This document shows positions 1 through 9,008 of a stretch of 64,000 nucleotides of DNA, piece after piece. Source of the DNA: Pseudomonadota bacterium. GTDB taxonomy: Bacteria; Pseudomonadota; Gammaproteobacteria; Steroidobacterales; Steroidobacteraceae. Positions within the stretch are counted from its first letter, which is position 1; each line of letters begins with the position of its first letter. The notes beneath the pieces were generated by a model. It made no database searches. It saw nothing but the letters and a program-made list of their open reading frames with translations, and was not told the DNA's origin. The DNA lies in contig JAGTSG010000001.1 in assembly GCA_018261655.1 (NCBI GenBank), positions 1 through 64,000 of the forward strand, read 5' to 3'. A program made the position numbers and the translations under genes.

Positions 1-1
1 G

Positions 2-1042
2 ATCGTGCGCGAGCGGGCGATCCTCCGCCAGCTGATCGAGGCGGGCGCGCAGATCTCCTCCTCGGTGTTCGAGGGCGGCGGCCGTCCGGCGAATGAGCTG
101 GTGGACGAGGCCGAGCGCCGGGTGTTCGAGATCGCCGAGCGGGGCTCCCGTTCCCGCGCCGGGTTCCAGTCCGTCCGCGAGATCCTGCCGGCGACGGTCG
201 ACAGGCTCGACGCGCTGCACCAGTCGCCGGGCCAGCTCACCGGCGTGACCACCGGGTTCACCGACCTCGACCGGATGACCACCGGCCTGCAGCCGGGCGA
301 CCTCATCGTGATCGCGGGCCGGCCCTCGATGGGCAAGACCACGCTGGCCATCAACATCGCCGAGAACGCCGCCGTCGGCCGCAAGGTCCCGGCCGCGATC
401 TTCTCCATGGAAATGTCGTCCGAGCAGCTGACGCTGCGCATGATCGCCTCGCTGGGCAGGGTGAACCAGACGCGCCTGCGCACCGGGCAGTGCTCGGACG
501 AGGACTGGTCGCGCATCAACGGGGCCATCGCGCAGCTCTCCGACGCGCCGCTGTACGTGGACGAGACGCCGTCGCTCACCCCGACCGAGGTGCGCGCGCG
601 GGCGCGGCGGCTGAAGCGCGAGCGCGGGCTGGGCCTGATCGTGGTCGACTACCTGCAGCTCATGCAGGTGTCCGGCAACAAGGAGAACCGCGCGACCGAG
701 ATCTCCGAGATCTCCCGCGGGCTCAAGGCGCTGGCGAAGGAGCTGCAGGTCCCGGTGATCGCCCTGTCGCAGCTCAACCGCAGCGTCGAGCAGCGCACCG
801 AGAAGAAGCCGGTGATGTCGGACCTGCGCGAGTCGGGCGCGATCGAGCAGGACGCCGACGTGATCATGATGATCTACCGCGAGGAAGTGTACGAGCCGAA
901 CACGACGCGCAAGGGCATCGCCGACATCATCATCGCCAAGCAGCGCAACGGCCCGGTCGGCGAGGTGCACCTGACCTTCCTCGGCGAGTACACCCGCTTC
1001 GAGAACCTCGTCGCCGAGTCCTACGGCGAGGGCGTGTTCTGA
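2..1042 (+). CDS. dnaB: Replicative DNA helicase DnaB, C-terminal part (5' end outside window)
   Basis: Walker A GRPSMGKTT, Walker B region LIVVDYLQLM, ALSQLNRSVEQR motif; open at window start. Confidence 0.95.
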   Translation: MVRERAILRQLIEAGAQISSSVFEGGGRPANELVDEAERRVFEIAERGSRSRAGFQSVREILPATVDRLDALHQSPGQLTGVTTGFTDLDRMTTGLQPGDLIVIAGRPSMGKTTLAINIAENAAVGRKVPAAIFSMEMSSEQLTLRMIASLGRVNQTRLRTGQCSDEDWSRINGAIAQLSDAPLYVDETPSLTPTEVRARARRLKRERGLGLIVVDYLQLMQVSGNKENRATEISEISRGLKALAKELQVPVIALSQLNRSVEQRTEKKPVMSDLRESGAIEQDADVIMMIYREEVYEPNTTRKGIADIIIAKQRNGPVGEVHLTFLGEYTRFENLVAESYGEGVF

Positions 1043-1049
1043 GCCGCGC

Positions 1050-2126
1050 ATGACCGCGATCGTCCGCGCCATCGTCGACACGGCGGCGTTGCGCCACAAC
1101 CTGGAGCGCGTGCGCGCGACCGCGCCCGGCTCGAAAGTCCTTGCGGTCATCAAGGCGAATGCCTACGGCCACGGCATCGTGCCGACGGCCGTCGCGCTCG
1201 CCGGCGCGGACGGCTTCGCGGTCGCGCGCCTGGAGGAGGGGATCGCGCTGCGCGCGGCGGGCCTCCGCCACCGGGTCCTGCTCCTCGAGGGCGTCTTTGC
1301 GCCCGAGCAACTGAGGCTGGCGGCGCACCACGACTTCGACATCATGGTCCACGAGCCGGAGCAGCTGGCGCTGCTGGAGGCACTGCCGGCGGCCCGCCCG
1401 TACCGGGTCTGGCTGAAGGTCGACACGGGCATGAACCGCCTGGGCTTCAAGCCGGGGCAGGTGCGGCAGGCGATCGAACGCCTGCAGGCCTGCCCGGCGG
1501 CCGCGAAGCCGGTGACCCTGGTCACCCACCTGGCCAATGCCGACGATCGCGACGATGCCGCGACGACGGAGCAGGTCGCACTGTTCGAGCGGCTGGTTGA
1601 GGGCGTCCCAGGCGAGCGCAGCATCGCCAACTCGGCCGGCCTGATCGGATTCCCGGCGGCGCGCGGCGGCTGGGTGCGGCCTGGGCTGATGCTCTACGGC
1701 GTGTCGCCTTTCGCCGACGGCACGGGGGAATCGCTGGGACTCCGGCCGGCGATGACGCTGGCCACGCGCGTGATCGCGGTGAAGCAGGTCGAGGCCGGCG
1801 AGCGCGTCGGCTATGGCGGAGTGTGGCGGGCGTCACGGCCGTCGCGGCTCGCCATTGCCGCGGGGGGCTACGGCGACGGCTATCCGCGCAACACGGCCGC
1901 GGGAACGCAGGTCCTGGTCGCTGGCCGCCGCGCGACCCTGGCCGGACGCGTGTCGATGGACATGATCGCCGTGGACGTCACCGACCTGCCGTCGGTGTCG
2001 GTCGGGGAGGAGGTCGTCCTGTGGGGCCCGGGCGTGCCGGTCGAGGACGTCGCCAGGGCGGCCGGCACGATTCCCTACGAACTCATCTGCGGCGTCAGCC
2101 AGCGGGTGCACCTCGACGTCCGCTGA
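1050..2126 (+). CDS. alr: Alanine racemase
   Basis: PLP-binding AVIKANAYGHG motif, family-typical length 358 aa; follows dnaB as in many gammaproteobacteria. Confidence 0.95.
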   Translation: MTAIVRAIVDTAALRHNLERVRATAPGSKVLAVIKANAYGHGIVPTAVALAGADGFAVARLEEGIALRAAGLRHRVLLLEGVFAPEQLRLAAHHDFDIMVHEPEQLALLEALPAARPYRVWLKVDTGMNRLGFKPGQVRQAIERLQACPAAAKPVTLVTHLANADDRDDAATTEQVALFERLVEGVPGERSIANSAGLIGFPAARGGWVRPGLMLYGVSPFADGTGESLGLRPAMTLATRVIAVKQVEAGERVGYGGVWRASRPSRLAIAAGGYGDGYPRNTAAGTQVLVAGRRATLAGRVSMDMIAVDVTDLPSVSVGEEVVLWGPGVPVEDVARAAGTIPYELICGVSQRVHLDVR

Positions 2127-2145
2127 ATCGAGACAGGAGGAACCC

Positions 2146-2553
2146 GTGTCATCAGATCTTGGCTTCGAGGCGACTTTGCCGCTGCCCTTCGACGCGGCCA
2201 TCGCGCGCGTGACCGAGGCGCTCAAGGCCGAGGGCTTCGGCGTGCTCACCCGGATCGACGTGCACGACACGCTGAAGAAGAAGATCGGGGTGGACTTCCG
2301 CCCGTATGTAATCCTCGGCGCCTGCAATCCAGCGCTCGCCCACAGGTCGCTGTCGGCGCGTGGCGACGTCGGCCTGATGCTGCCGTGCAACGTGACCGTT
2401 GAGGCCGCAGGCGAAGGCGCGAGCCTCGTGCGCATCGCGGATCCGCAGATGATGATGACGGTCGGCGGCCTCGGCACCGTCGAGGCGCTGCGGCAGGTCG
2501 GCCGCGAGGCGCGCGAGCGCCTGCAACGCGTGGCCGCGGCGCTCAGCCGATAA
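2146..2553 (+). CDS. DUF302 domain protein
   Basis: FDAAIARVTEALKAEGFGVLTRIDVHDTLKKKIG...YVILGACNPALAHRSL pattern typical of DUF302. Confidence 0.8.
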   Translation: MSSDLGFEATLPLPFDAAIARVTEALKAEGFGVLTRIDVHDTLKKKIGVDFRPYVILGACNPALAHRSLSARGDVGLMLPCNVTVEAAGEGASLVRIADPQMMMTVGGLGTVEALRQVGREARERLQRVAAALSR

Positions 2554-3259
2554 AGAACCCCATCTTCACGCCGGCGAGCGTGATGACGTCGTTGTCCGAC
2601 AGGCGCCGGGCCTGCGGCCCGGTCGGTTCGCCGTTGACCAGCGGATAGTCGCCGGGCCTGGAACTCTCGACGTGAACGATGGAATAGCCGTCGGCGCGGC
2701 GCGTGATGGCGGCCACCTGGATGCCCGGCCGCCCGAGCGTCGTCAGCGCCTTGGTCAGTTCCAGCTCACGCCCGGCAAACTGGCCCGACAGGACCTGCAG
2801 CTTCGCGGCGGGAACCAGCCTGGCGGCCGCGGCCGCGGCCGCCGGCGCTGCGGCCGCTGCCATGACAGCGGCCGGCTGCGGCGCAACCGCCGCCCGGATG
2901 CGATCCTCGCTGACCTGTCCCGGCCCGATGACCATCGTCCGCTCGAACTCGTCGGGCTCCGCCCCTTCCATCTGCGTGTCCACGAAGCGCAGGTGGTGGT
3001 GGCCGATGGTGATCACGTCGCCATGCTGCAGGGCGTGCTTCTTGATCAGCTTGCCGTTGACGTAGGTGCCATTGGTGCTGTTCAGATCCTCGAGGAACGA
3101 GTCGTTGAGGATGTTGATGATCAAGGCGTGATGCCCGCTGACTGCGGCGTTGTCGACCCGCACGTCGTTGTCCGGGAGCCGCCCGAGCGTGTACCGCTCC
3201 TTGGTCATGTTGTACTCGGCGAGCACCTGCCCGTCGAGGCTGAGAATCAGTCGAGCCAT
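2543..3259 (-). CDS. FHA-domain protein (N-terminal FHA, Ala-rich linker, second degenerate FHA-like domain)
   Basis: YTLGRLPDNDVRVDNAAVSGHHALI...LEDLNSTNGTYVNG is a canonical FHA signature; C-terminal half TLGRPGIQ...YPLVNGEPTG...LSDNDVITLAGVKMGFF resembles FHA. Confidence 0.85.
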   Translation of the reverse strand: MARLILSLDGQVLAEYNMTKERYTLGRLPDNDVRVDNAAVSGHHALIINILNDSFLEDLNSTNGTYVNGKLIKKHALQHGDVITIGHHHLRFVDTQMEGAEPDEFERTMVIGPGQVSEDRIRAAVAPQPAAVMAAAAAPAAAAAAARLVPAAKLQVLSGQFAGRELELTKALTTLGRPGIQVAAITRRADGYSIVHVESSRPGDYPLVNGEPTGPQARRLSDNDVITLAGVKMGFFIG

Positions 3260-3277
3260 CGTTGCCCTCGTCGACGT

Positions 3278-4114
3278 TTAGCCGAACCAGCCCAATATTC
3301 TGTCAAGTATGCCTTTTCTCGCCGGGAACGGCTCGGTGACCTGAGCCAGGATCACCGAGACATTGTCGCGCCCGCCATTGTCGTTCGCGAGCTGCACCAG
3401 CTGTTTGGCAACTGTATCAAGATTTGCACCGAACGTGCTGATAGTTAAGTGAATATCCTCGTCCTCGACCATGTCGGTCAGGCCGTCCGAGCACAGCACC
3501 AGGTAGTCGCCCCGCTGGACCGGATGCTCGTGGATTTCTACCTCGACGGTCGGCTCGACGCCGAGTGCACGGGTCACATAGTTCTTGTTCGTGACGCGCT
3601 GGGCCTCCTCGGGCGTGTAGAACCCGCGGTCCACCAGCTCCTGCAGCAGGGAGTGGTCCAGGGTGACCTGTTCGAAACGGTCGGCCCGCAGCCGGTACAT
3701 CCGTGAGTCGCCGACATGGGCCACGATGACCCGGTTGTCGTAAAACAGGCCGGCCACGACCGTCGTGCCCATGCCCTCGCACTTCTCCTGCGTCTTTGAC
3801 GTCTGGTGGATGATCTTGTTCGCGCGCGCGATCGCGTCCCGCAGGATGATGCCCGGCCGGCTCAGGCCGGAGGACTTGTCCGTGCCCACCAGTTCCTGCA
3901 TGTCATAGGCCTCGCGCACGAGGTTCATGATGGTCTTGACCGCAATGCCGCTCGCGACCTCGCCCGCGTTGTAGCCGCCCATGCCGTCGGCCAGCACGAA
4001 CAGGCCGATGTCGGCGTCCCACGAGATGGCGTCCTCGTTGTGCTCGCGGACGCGGCCCGTGTCGGTGACGCCGACCGAGCGCAGCTTGCCTTTCAGGCTG
4101 AGGTAGCGCGCCAT
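3278..4114 (-). CDS. PP2C-family serine/threonine protein phosphatase
   Basis: VTDTGRVREHNEDAI, LFVLADGMGGYNAGEVAS, VAHVGDSRMYRLR, LVLCSDGLTDMV, GGRDNVSVIL motifs; internal ATG at 4114 preferred over ORF start 4231. Confidence 0.92.
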   Translation of the reverse strand: MARYLSLKGKLRSVGVTDTGRVREHNEDAISWDADIGLFVLADGMGGYNAGEVASGIAVKTIMNLVREAYDMQELVGTDKSSGLSRPGIILRDAIARANKIIHQTSKTQEKCEGMGTTVVAGLFYDNRVIVAHVGDSRMYRLRADRFEQVTLDHSLLQELVDRGFYTPEEAQRVTNKNYVTRALGVEPTVEVEIHEHPVQRGDYLVLCSDGLTDMVEDEDIHLTISTFGANLDTVAKQLVQLANDNGGRDNVSVILAQVTEPFPARKGILDRILGWFG

Positions 4115-4115
4115 G

Positions 4116-5114
4116 TCAGCGCAGCCCCGGATCGATGGCGCGGGCGCAGTCGTGCAGCACCAGCGCCATCTCGGCGGCCGAGCCGAAGCGCGCGGGCGGT
4201 TCCTTCTGCATCGCGCGGTCGAGCGCCGCACCGAGCGCGCCCGGCAGGTCCGGCCGGATCGTCCTGAGCGGGGGATGGGGCTGCGTCGCGATGGCGAGCA
4301 TCAGGCCCGGCATCGAGTCTGCGCGGAAGGGCAGCTGCCCCGTGAGCAGCTGGAACAGCGAGACGCCGAGGGAGAAGAGGTCGGACTGGGCGGCGACCGG
4401 GCGGCCGTCGAACTGCTCGGGGGCCATGTACGACGGCGAGCCGAGCACGATGCCGGTGCGCGTCATGTGGCTGTCCGAGAACCGCGCGACGCCGAAGTCC
4501 ATGATCCGGATGCGGCGCGACTGCTGGTCGAAGATGATGTTGGCCGGCTTGATGTCGCGGTGGACGACGCCGCGCTGGTGGGCGAACTGCAGCGCGTCCG
4601 CGACGCGCCCGCACATCTCGGTGACCATGCGCGGCGGCAGCAGCCGGCCCTCGTAGGTGTGGGTCCCGAGGCTGACGCCCTCGACGAACTCCATGGCCAG
4701 GTAAACAAGGCCCGCGTGCTCGCCGGCCTCGTAGACGCCGACGATGTCGGGATGCTGGATGCGCGACGCCGCCTCTGCCTCGCGCAGCAACCGCAGCCGT
4801 GCTTCGTCGAGCCGGTCCTCCGGCCAGTCGTCGCCGAGCGAGAGCAGCTTCAGCGCCACGATGCGACCGGTCCGCTCGTCACGAGCCCGGTACACGTTGG
4901 CCATTGCGCCGTGGCCGAGCTCGCGCTCGATCCGGTAGCCGGCAAAGGACGCGCCCGGCTTGAGCGACGCGCGTCGGGAGGTGGCCCCCACCTCCGCCAC
5001 CGCGAACTCGAGCGGCTGCCGCAGGCGCGGCATCAACCCGGCGGACTGGCCGCTCGCACCCGTGGACGGGTCGGCGCCGCGCAGCCACCGGCCGAGGTGT
5101 GACTGGCCCGTCAT
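4116..5114 (-). CDS. Eukaryotic-like serine/threonine protein kinase (soluble, ~332 aa)
   Basis: GYRIERELGHGAMANVYRA, VALKLL, GVVHRDIKPANI, IMDFGVAR, GSPSYMAPEQ; no obvious C-terminal TM or PASTA region. Confidence 0.92.
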   Translation of the reverse strand: MTGQSHLGRWLRGADPSTGASGQSAGLMPRLRQPLEFAVAEVGATSRRASLKPGASFAGYRIERELGHGAMANVYRARDERTGRIVALKLLSLGDDWPEDRLDEARLRLLREAEAASRIQHPDIVGVYEAGEHAGLVYLAMEFVEGVSLGTHTYEGRLLPPRMVTEMCGRVADALQFAHQRGVVHRDIKPANIIFDQQSRRIRIMDFGVARFSDSHMTRTGIVLGSPSYMAPEQFDGRPVAAQSDLFSLGVSLFQLLTGQLPFRADSMPGLMLAIATQPHPPLRTIRPDLPGALGAALDRAMQKEPPARFGSAAEMALVLHDCARAIDPGLR

Positions 5115-5283
5115 GCGGGGAACCGACTGGCGAGGCGATGCATCCGCGAATAATAAACATCCTGGGCGTCCGCCGGAACCGCCGCGGCACGCCTTTCAAT
5201 GTCTTGCGCCCGATTTCTTGAACCAACCCTCAGTATCGCGCGACTGCGTGCTAGCATCCCGCCTCCCCAGGCGACGTCCCCCG

Positions 5284-6645
5284 ATGGCCAGGTCCCGCAC
5301 CGTCTTCCTCTGCTCGAGCTGCGGCAACGAGGCGCCCCGCTGGCAGGGCCAGTGCCCGGCCTGTGGCGAGTGGAACACGTTGAACGCCTTTCATCCACCG
5401 GCTGCTTCCGCCCGGCGCCCGGCGGCCGGCGCAGCGGCCGCGAGCGCCCCCCGCACCCAGGGCCTGGCAGAACTCGCCACTGACGACTCGCAGCGACTCC
5501 TCACGGGCCTGGCCGAGTTCGACCGCGTCCTCGGCGGCGGGCTGGTCGCGGGGTCCGTCACGCTGATCGGCGGGGAGCCCGGCATCGGGAAGTCGACGCT
5601 GCTGCTGCAATCGGCGGCCGCGATGTCGGCGCAGGTCGCCGTGCTGTACGCCACCGGCGAGGAGTCGGTGCGCCAGGTCGGCCTCCGAGCCCAGCGCCTG
5701 GGCGTGGCCGGGGCGCCGCTCAGGCTGCTGGCCGAGACCTCCGTCGAGCAGGTCCTCGCGCAGTCCGAGGCGGCGGGTGCCCGCGTGCTGGTGATCGACT
5801 CCATCCAGACCATGGCGACCGAGTCGCTCGAGTCCGCGGCCGGCTCGGTGTCACAGCTGCGCGAAGCCGCGGCGCGCCTCGTCAGCCACGCCAAGCGCTC
5901 CGGCACCGCCGTGGTGCTGATCGGTCACGTCACCAAGGAAGGCGTGATCGCCGGACCGCGCGTGCTGGAGCACATGGTCGACTCCGTCCTCTACTTCGAG
6001 AGTGACTCGGGCAGCCGCTTCCGGGTGGTGCGCGCGGTCAAGAACCGCTTCGGCGCCGCGAACGAGATCGGCGTGTTCGCGATGGACGAGCACGGGCTCA
6101 AGGAGGTCCGCAACCCATCGGCCATCTTCCTGTCGCGCCACGAGGAGCCGGTCGCCGGGTCGGTGGTCACCGTGGCGCGCGAGGGAACGCGGCAGATGCT
6201 GGTCGAGGTGCAGGCGCTCGTCGATGCGAGCCATGCGACGAGCCCGCGGCGGGTCGCCGTCGGGCTCGACGCGAACCGCATCGCGATGCTGCTGGCCGTG
6301 CTGCACCGGCACGCGGGCGTCGGGCTGCACGGCCACGACGTGTTCGTCAACGTGGTCGGCGGCGTACGGCTGAACGAGACGGCCTCGGACCTGCCGGTGC
6401 TCGCGGCCGCCCTCTCGAGCCTGCAGTCAAGGGCCTTGCCGGCGGAGCTCGTGTGCTTCGGTGAGGTCGGGCTCGCGGGCGAGATCCGGCCGGTGCCCTT
6501 CGGTGAGGAGCGGCTGCGGGAGGCCGCCAAGCACGGCTTCCGGCGCGCCGTCGTACCGAAGGCGAACCTGCCGCGCAAGCCGATCGAGGGCATGGCGGTC
6601 ACCGGCGTCGCGCACATGGCCGAGGCCGTCGCGGCCCTGCGCTAG
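5284..6645 (+). CDS. radA: DNA repair protein RadA
   Basis: N-terminal zinc finger CSSCGNEAPRWQGQCPACGEWNT, Walker A GGEPGIGKSTLL, KNRFG motif; ATG at 5284. Confidence 0.95.
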   Translation: MARSRTVFLCSSCGNEAPRWQGQCPACGEWNTLNAFHPPAASARRPAAGAAAASAPRTQGLAELATDDSQRLLTGLAEFDRVLGGGLVAGSVTLIGGEPGIGKSTLLLQSAAAMSAQVAVLYATGEESVRQVGLRAQRLGVAGAPLRLLAETSVEQVLAQSEAAGARVLVIDSIQTMATESLESAAGSVSQLREAAARLVSHAKRSGTAVVLIGHVTKEGVIAGPRVLEHMVDSVLYFESDSGSRFRVVRAVKNRFGAANEIGVFAMDEHGLKEVRNPSAIFLSRHEEPVAGSVVTVAREGTRQMLVEVQALVDASHATSPRRVAVGLDANRIAMLLAVLHRHAGVGLHGHDVFVNVVGGVRLNETASDLPVLAAALSSLQSRALPAELVCFGEVGLAGEIRPVPFGEERLREAAKHGFRRAVVPKANLPRKPIEGMAVTGVAHMAEAVAALR

Positions 6646-6663
6646 CTATGCGCCTGTAGCAGC

Positions 6664-6765
6664 TGGCGCGATCTTCGGTCGGCCGGCCCCGCTTCGTTCG
6701 GTCGGGCCCTTCGGGCCGATCCAAACTCCCTCACTTCGGGGGCCGGCCCTCCCTCGACCGCGCCA
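6664..6765. repeat. Nested palindromic intergenic element
   Basis: Outer arms TGGCGCG/CGCGCCA (6664-6670/6759-6765), middle perfect 10-bp arms GGCCGGCCCC/GGGGCCGGCC (6681-6690/6739-6748), inner hairpin TCGGGCCCTTCGGGCCGA (6702-6719). Confidence 0.65.
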
Positions 6766-6803
6766 CGTGCTGCCGGGCCACGACGGCCGGTCGGGGCAGG
6801 CGC

Positions 6804-8030
6804 TCAGTCGGCGGGCGCCGGCCATATGCGCGCGGTCCGCACCGTGTTGTCCGCGATCTGCAGGATCTCGACCGGGTACGCGCCCAGCTTCAGGCTGGTG
6901 CCCGGCCTGGGCATCGCCTCGAGGTACTCGACGATCAGGCCGGAGATGGTGCGCGGGCCCTCGGTCGGCAGGTCCCAGCCCAGCGTGCGGTTCACCGCCC
7001 GCACCGCCGCGCTGCCGGCGACGACGTAACTGCCGTCGGGCTGCGGCAGGACGTCCCGGCTGAGCGAGCCGGGCTGAGTGGTGAACTCGCCGACGATCTC
7101 CTCGAGGATGTCCTCGAGGGTGACCAGGCCCAGCACGTCGCCATACTCGTCCACGACGAAGGCGATGCGGCGCTTCTGCCGGCGGAACACGATCAGCTGC
7201 GCCTGCAGGGTCGTGCCTTCGGGCACGAACAGCGCGTTGCGTTGCGTCGCGACCTCGAGCAGCCGCTCGCGCGACAGGCGCCCGGTCGCCAGTTCGTTCG
7301 CGACGCGCTTCATGTGCACCACGCCGATCACGCGCTCGAGGTCCCCGTCGTAGAGCGGCAGGCGCGTGTGCGGCGTGCGCGCGATCTGGTCGAGGATCTC
7401 GTCCCAGTCCCAGCGCAGGTCGAGGCCGACGACCTCGTTGCGCGGGACCATGATGTCCTCGACGGTGGAACGCTCCAGGCTCAACAGGGCCTGGACCATC
7501 TGCTGCCGGTCTTCGGGCGCGGTCGCGAGCTGGTCCGCCATGGCCTCCAGCGCCCCCGCGATGGCAGCGTCGCCTTCGGGTCTCTCTTCGTGGCCGGCGG
7601 GAACCAGCCGTGACAACGGCCTGAGGACTGCGGCAGCGGTCGCGGCCAGCCACGGCGCGCGCGCCCCGAACAGCCGCAGGCGGCCCTGCTGCTCGAGGAG
7701 GTGCAGAACGGACAGCGCGATCGTCGCCGCCACCGCGGGAACCGGCTGTCCGGCGAGGCCGGCCGACACCGACAGCAGTCCGATTGCCGCGAGCAGCGCC
7801 ACCCGCAGCACGGCGGCCGCGCGCCGCAGACGGAGCGGATCCACGGCCGGGGCGGGCGCGTGTTCCGGGTGCCGGACGAGGGACATCTCGTCCGGCCGCG
7901 ACAGGCCGGTCAATGCGGCCTCGAGCAGCGCGAGCAGCAGGGCGGCGCCCGCGACCAGCAGGGCGGCCGTCGCTGCGCTGATCGGCAGGCTACTCAAGCG
8001 GGATGGACTGCGTGGCCACGTCGCCCGCAT
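6804..8030 (-). CDS. HlyC/CorC-family (CNNM + CBS pair + CorC_HlyC) membrane transporter-like protein
   Basis: VEDIMVPRNEVVGLDL...HTRLPLYDGDLERVIGVVHMKRV and FVVDEYGDVLGLVTLEDILEEIVGE motifs; N-terminal hydrophobic segments. Confidence 0.9.
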   Translation of the reverse strand: MRATWPRSPSRLSSLPISAATAALLVAGAALLLALLEAALTGLSRPDEMSLVRHPEHAPAPAVDPLRLRRAAAVLRVALLAAIGLLSVSAGLAGQPVPAVAATIALSVLHLLEQQGRLRLFGARAPWLAATAAAVLRPLSRLVPAGHEERPEGDAAIAGALEAMADQLATAPEDRQQMVQALLSLERSTVEDIMVPRNEVVGLDLRWDWDEILDQIARTPHTRLPLYDGDLERVIGVVHMKRVANELATGRLSRERLLEVATQRNALFVPEGTTLQAQLIVFRRQKRRIAFVVDEYGDVLGLVTLEDILEEIVGEFTTQPGSLSRDVLPQPDGSYVVAGSAAVRAVNRTLGWDLPTEGPRTISGLIVEYLEAMPRPGTSLKLGAYPVEILQIADNTVRTARIWPAPAD

Positions 8031-8072
8031 TCCAGCAAGCGCCGGCGCCTCGCGTCAAGGACGGGGGCACGA

Positions 8073-8876
8073 TCAGCCCCAGTGGCGGTGCAGCAGGACC
8101 TCGAGGACGAACTTCGTGAGGAAGTACGACATGGCAAGCACGACGAAGCCCGCGAGCACCAGCCGCCGTGCCTTGCGTCCCCGCCAGCCGAAGCGATGGC
8201 GGCCGAGCAGGAGCGTGCCGAAGATGGCCCAGGCGACCAGCGCGAGCGTGACCTTGTGCACCAGTCGCTGGCTGAAGAGGTCGGTCACGAACAAGGCGCC
8301 GACGAGCAGCGTCGCGGACAGTGCGACGAAGCCGAGCGCGAGCACCGTGAAGACCGCGTGTTCCATGCTCTCCATGGCGGGCAGCGCAGCGAGCCACCTC
8401 GCAGGGCGGCGGCTGCGGAGACTTGCCTCCTGCGCGGCAAGCACGACGGTGAGCAGCGCCGCCGCCGCGAGCAGCCCGAAGGCCAGCGCGGAGAGCGTGA
8501 CATGTGCGGCCATCGGCCAGCCGGCCGTCGAGACTTCCTTGACGGTCGAGATACTGCCGGTGCCGAGTGCCAGCGCGCCGGCCGTGGCCAGCAGCATCGC
8601 GGCCGGCGCCCGGAAGGCGTGGCGGAACGCCAGCAGGGAGCCGATCACGCCGACCACGAGGCCGAAGAGGGAGAGACTGTCGGCGATGTCGAGCGCAAAT
8701 CCCGCCTCGGCACGCAGGGTCGTGATCAGCCAGCCCAGGTGCGCGAGTACCGCGACGACGGACAGATAGGACCCGGCGGAACCCAGGACCGCCGGGCGTT
8801 CGCGGCTTCGCCAGGCGGCCGAGGCGGAAAGGCCCGCCGCAACAAGGTACAGGCCGATGACGATGAATCCGTACAC
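8073..8876 (-). CDS. CcsA/YpjD-type cytochrome c biogenesis / inner membrane protein
   Basis: Multi-TM protein, ~267 aa, divergent from ffh and upstream of the corC-like gene (same neighbourhood as E. coli ypjD/yfjD). Confidence 0.8.
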   Translation of the reverse strand: MYGFIVIGLYLVAAGLSASAAWRSRERPAVLGSAGSYLSVVAVLAHLGWLITTLRAEAGFALDIADSLSLFGLVVGVIGSLLAFRHAFRAPAAMLLATAGALALGTGSISTVKEVSTAGWPMAAHVTLSALAFGLLAAAALLTVVLAAQEASLRSRRPARWLAALPAMESMEHAVFTVLALGFVALSATLLVGALFVTDLFSQRLVHKVTLALVAWAIFGTLLLGRHRFGWRGRKARRLVLAGFVVLAMSYFLTKFVLEVLLHRHWG

Positions 8877-8937
8877 GCGCGTTCCGGGATGGGGTTGGTG
8901 CCAGATTGTACGGCAAGCCCGGGGGCCGTCGCAGGGC

Positions 8938-8943
8938 TATAAT
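8938..8943 (+). promoter_or_regulatory. Candidate -10 (TATAAT) for ffh
   Basis: Perfect TATAAT 66 bp upstream of ffh ATG in a GC-rich background; no good -35 at 17 bp. Confidence 0.4.
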
Positions 8944-9008
8944 CCAGCCCCTTTCACGGTCGCCCGCGCCGCCGGCGCGGCCCGGGCGGACGACAGGACG
9001 GCGAGCCG

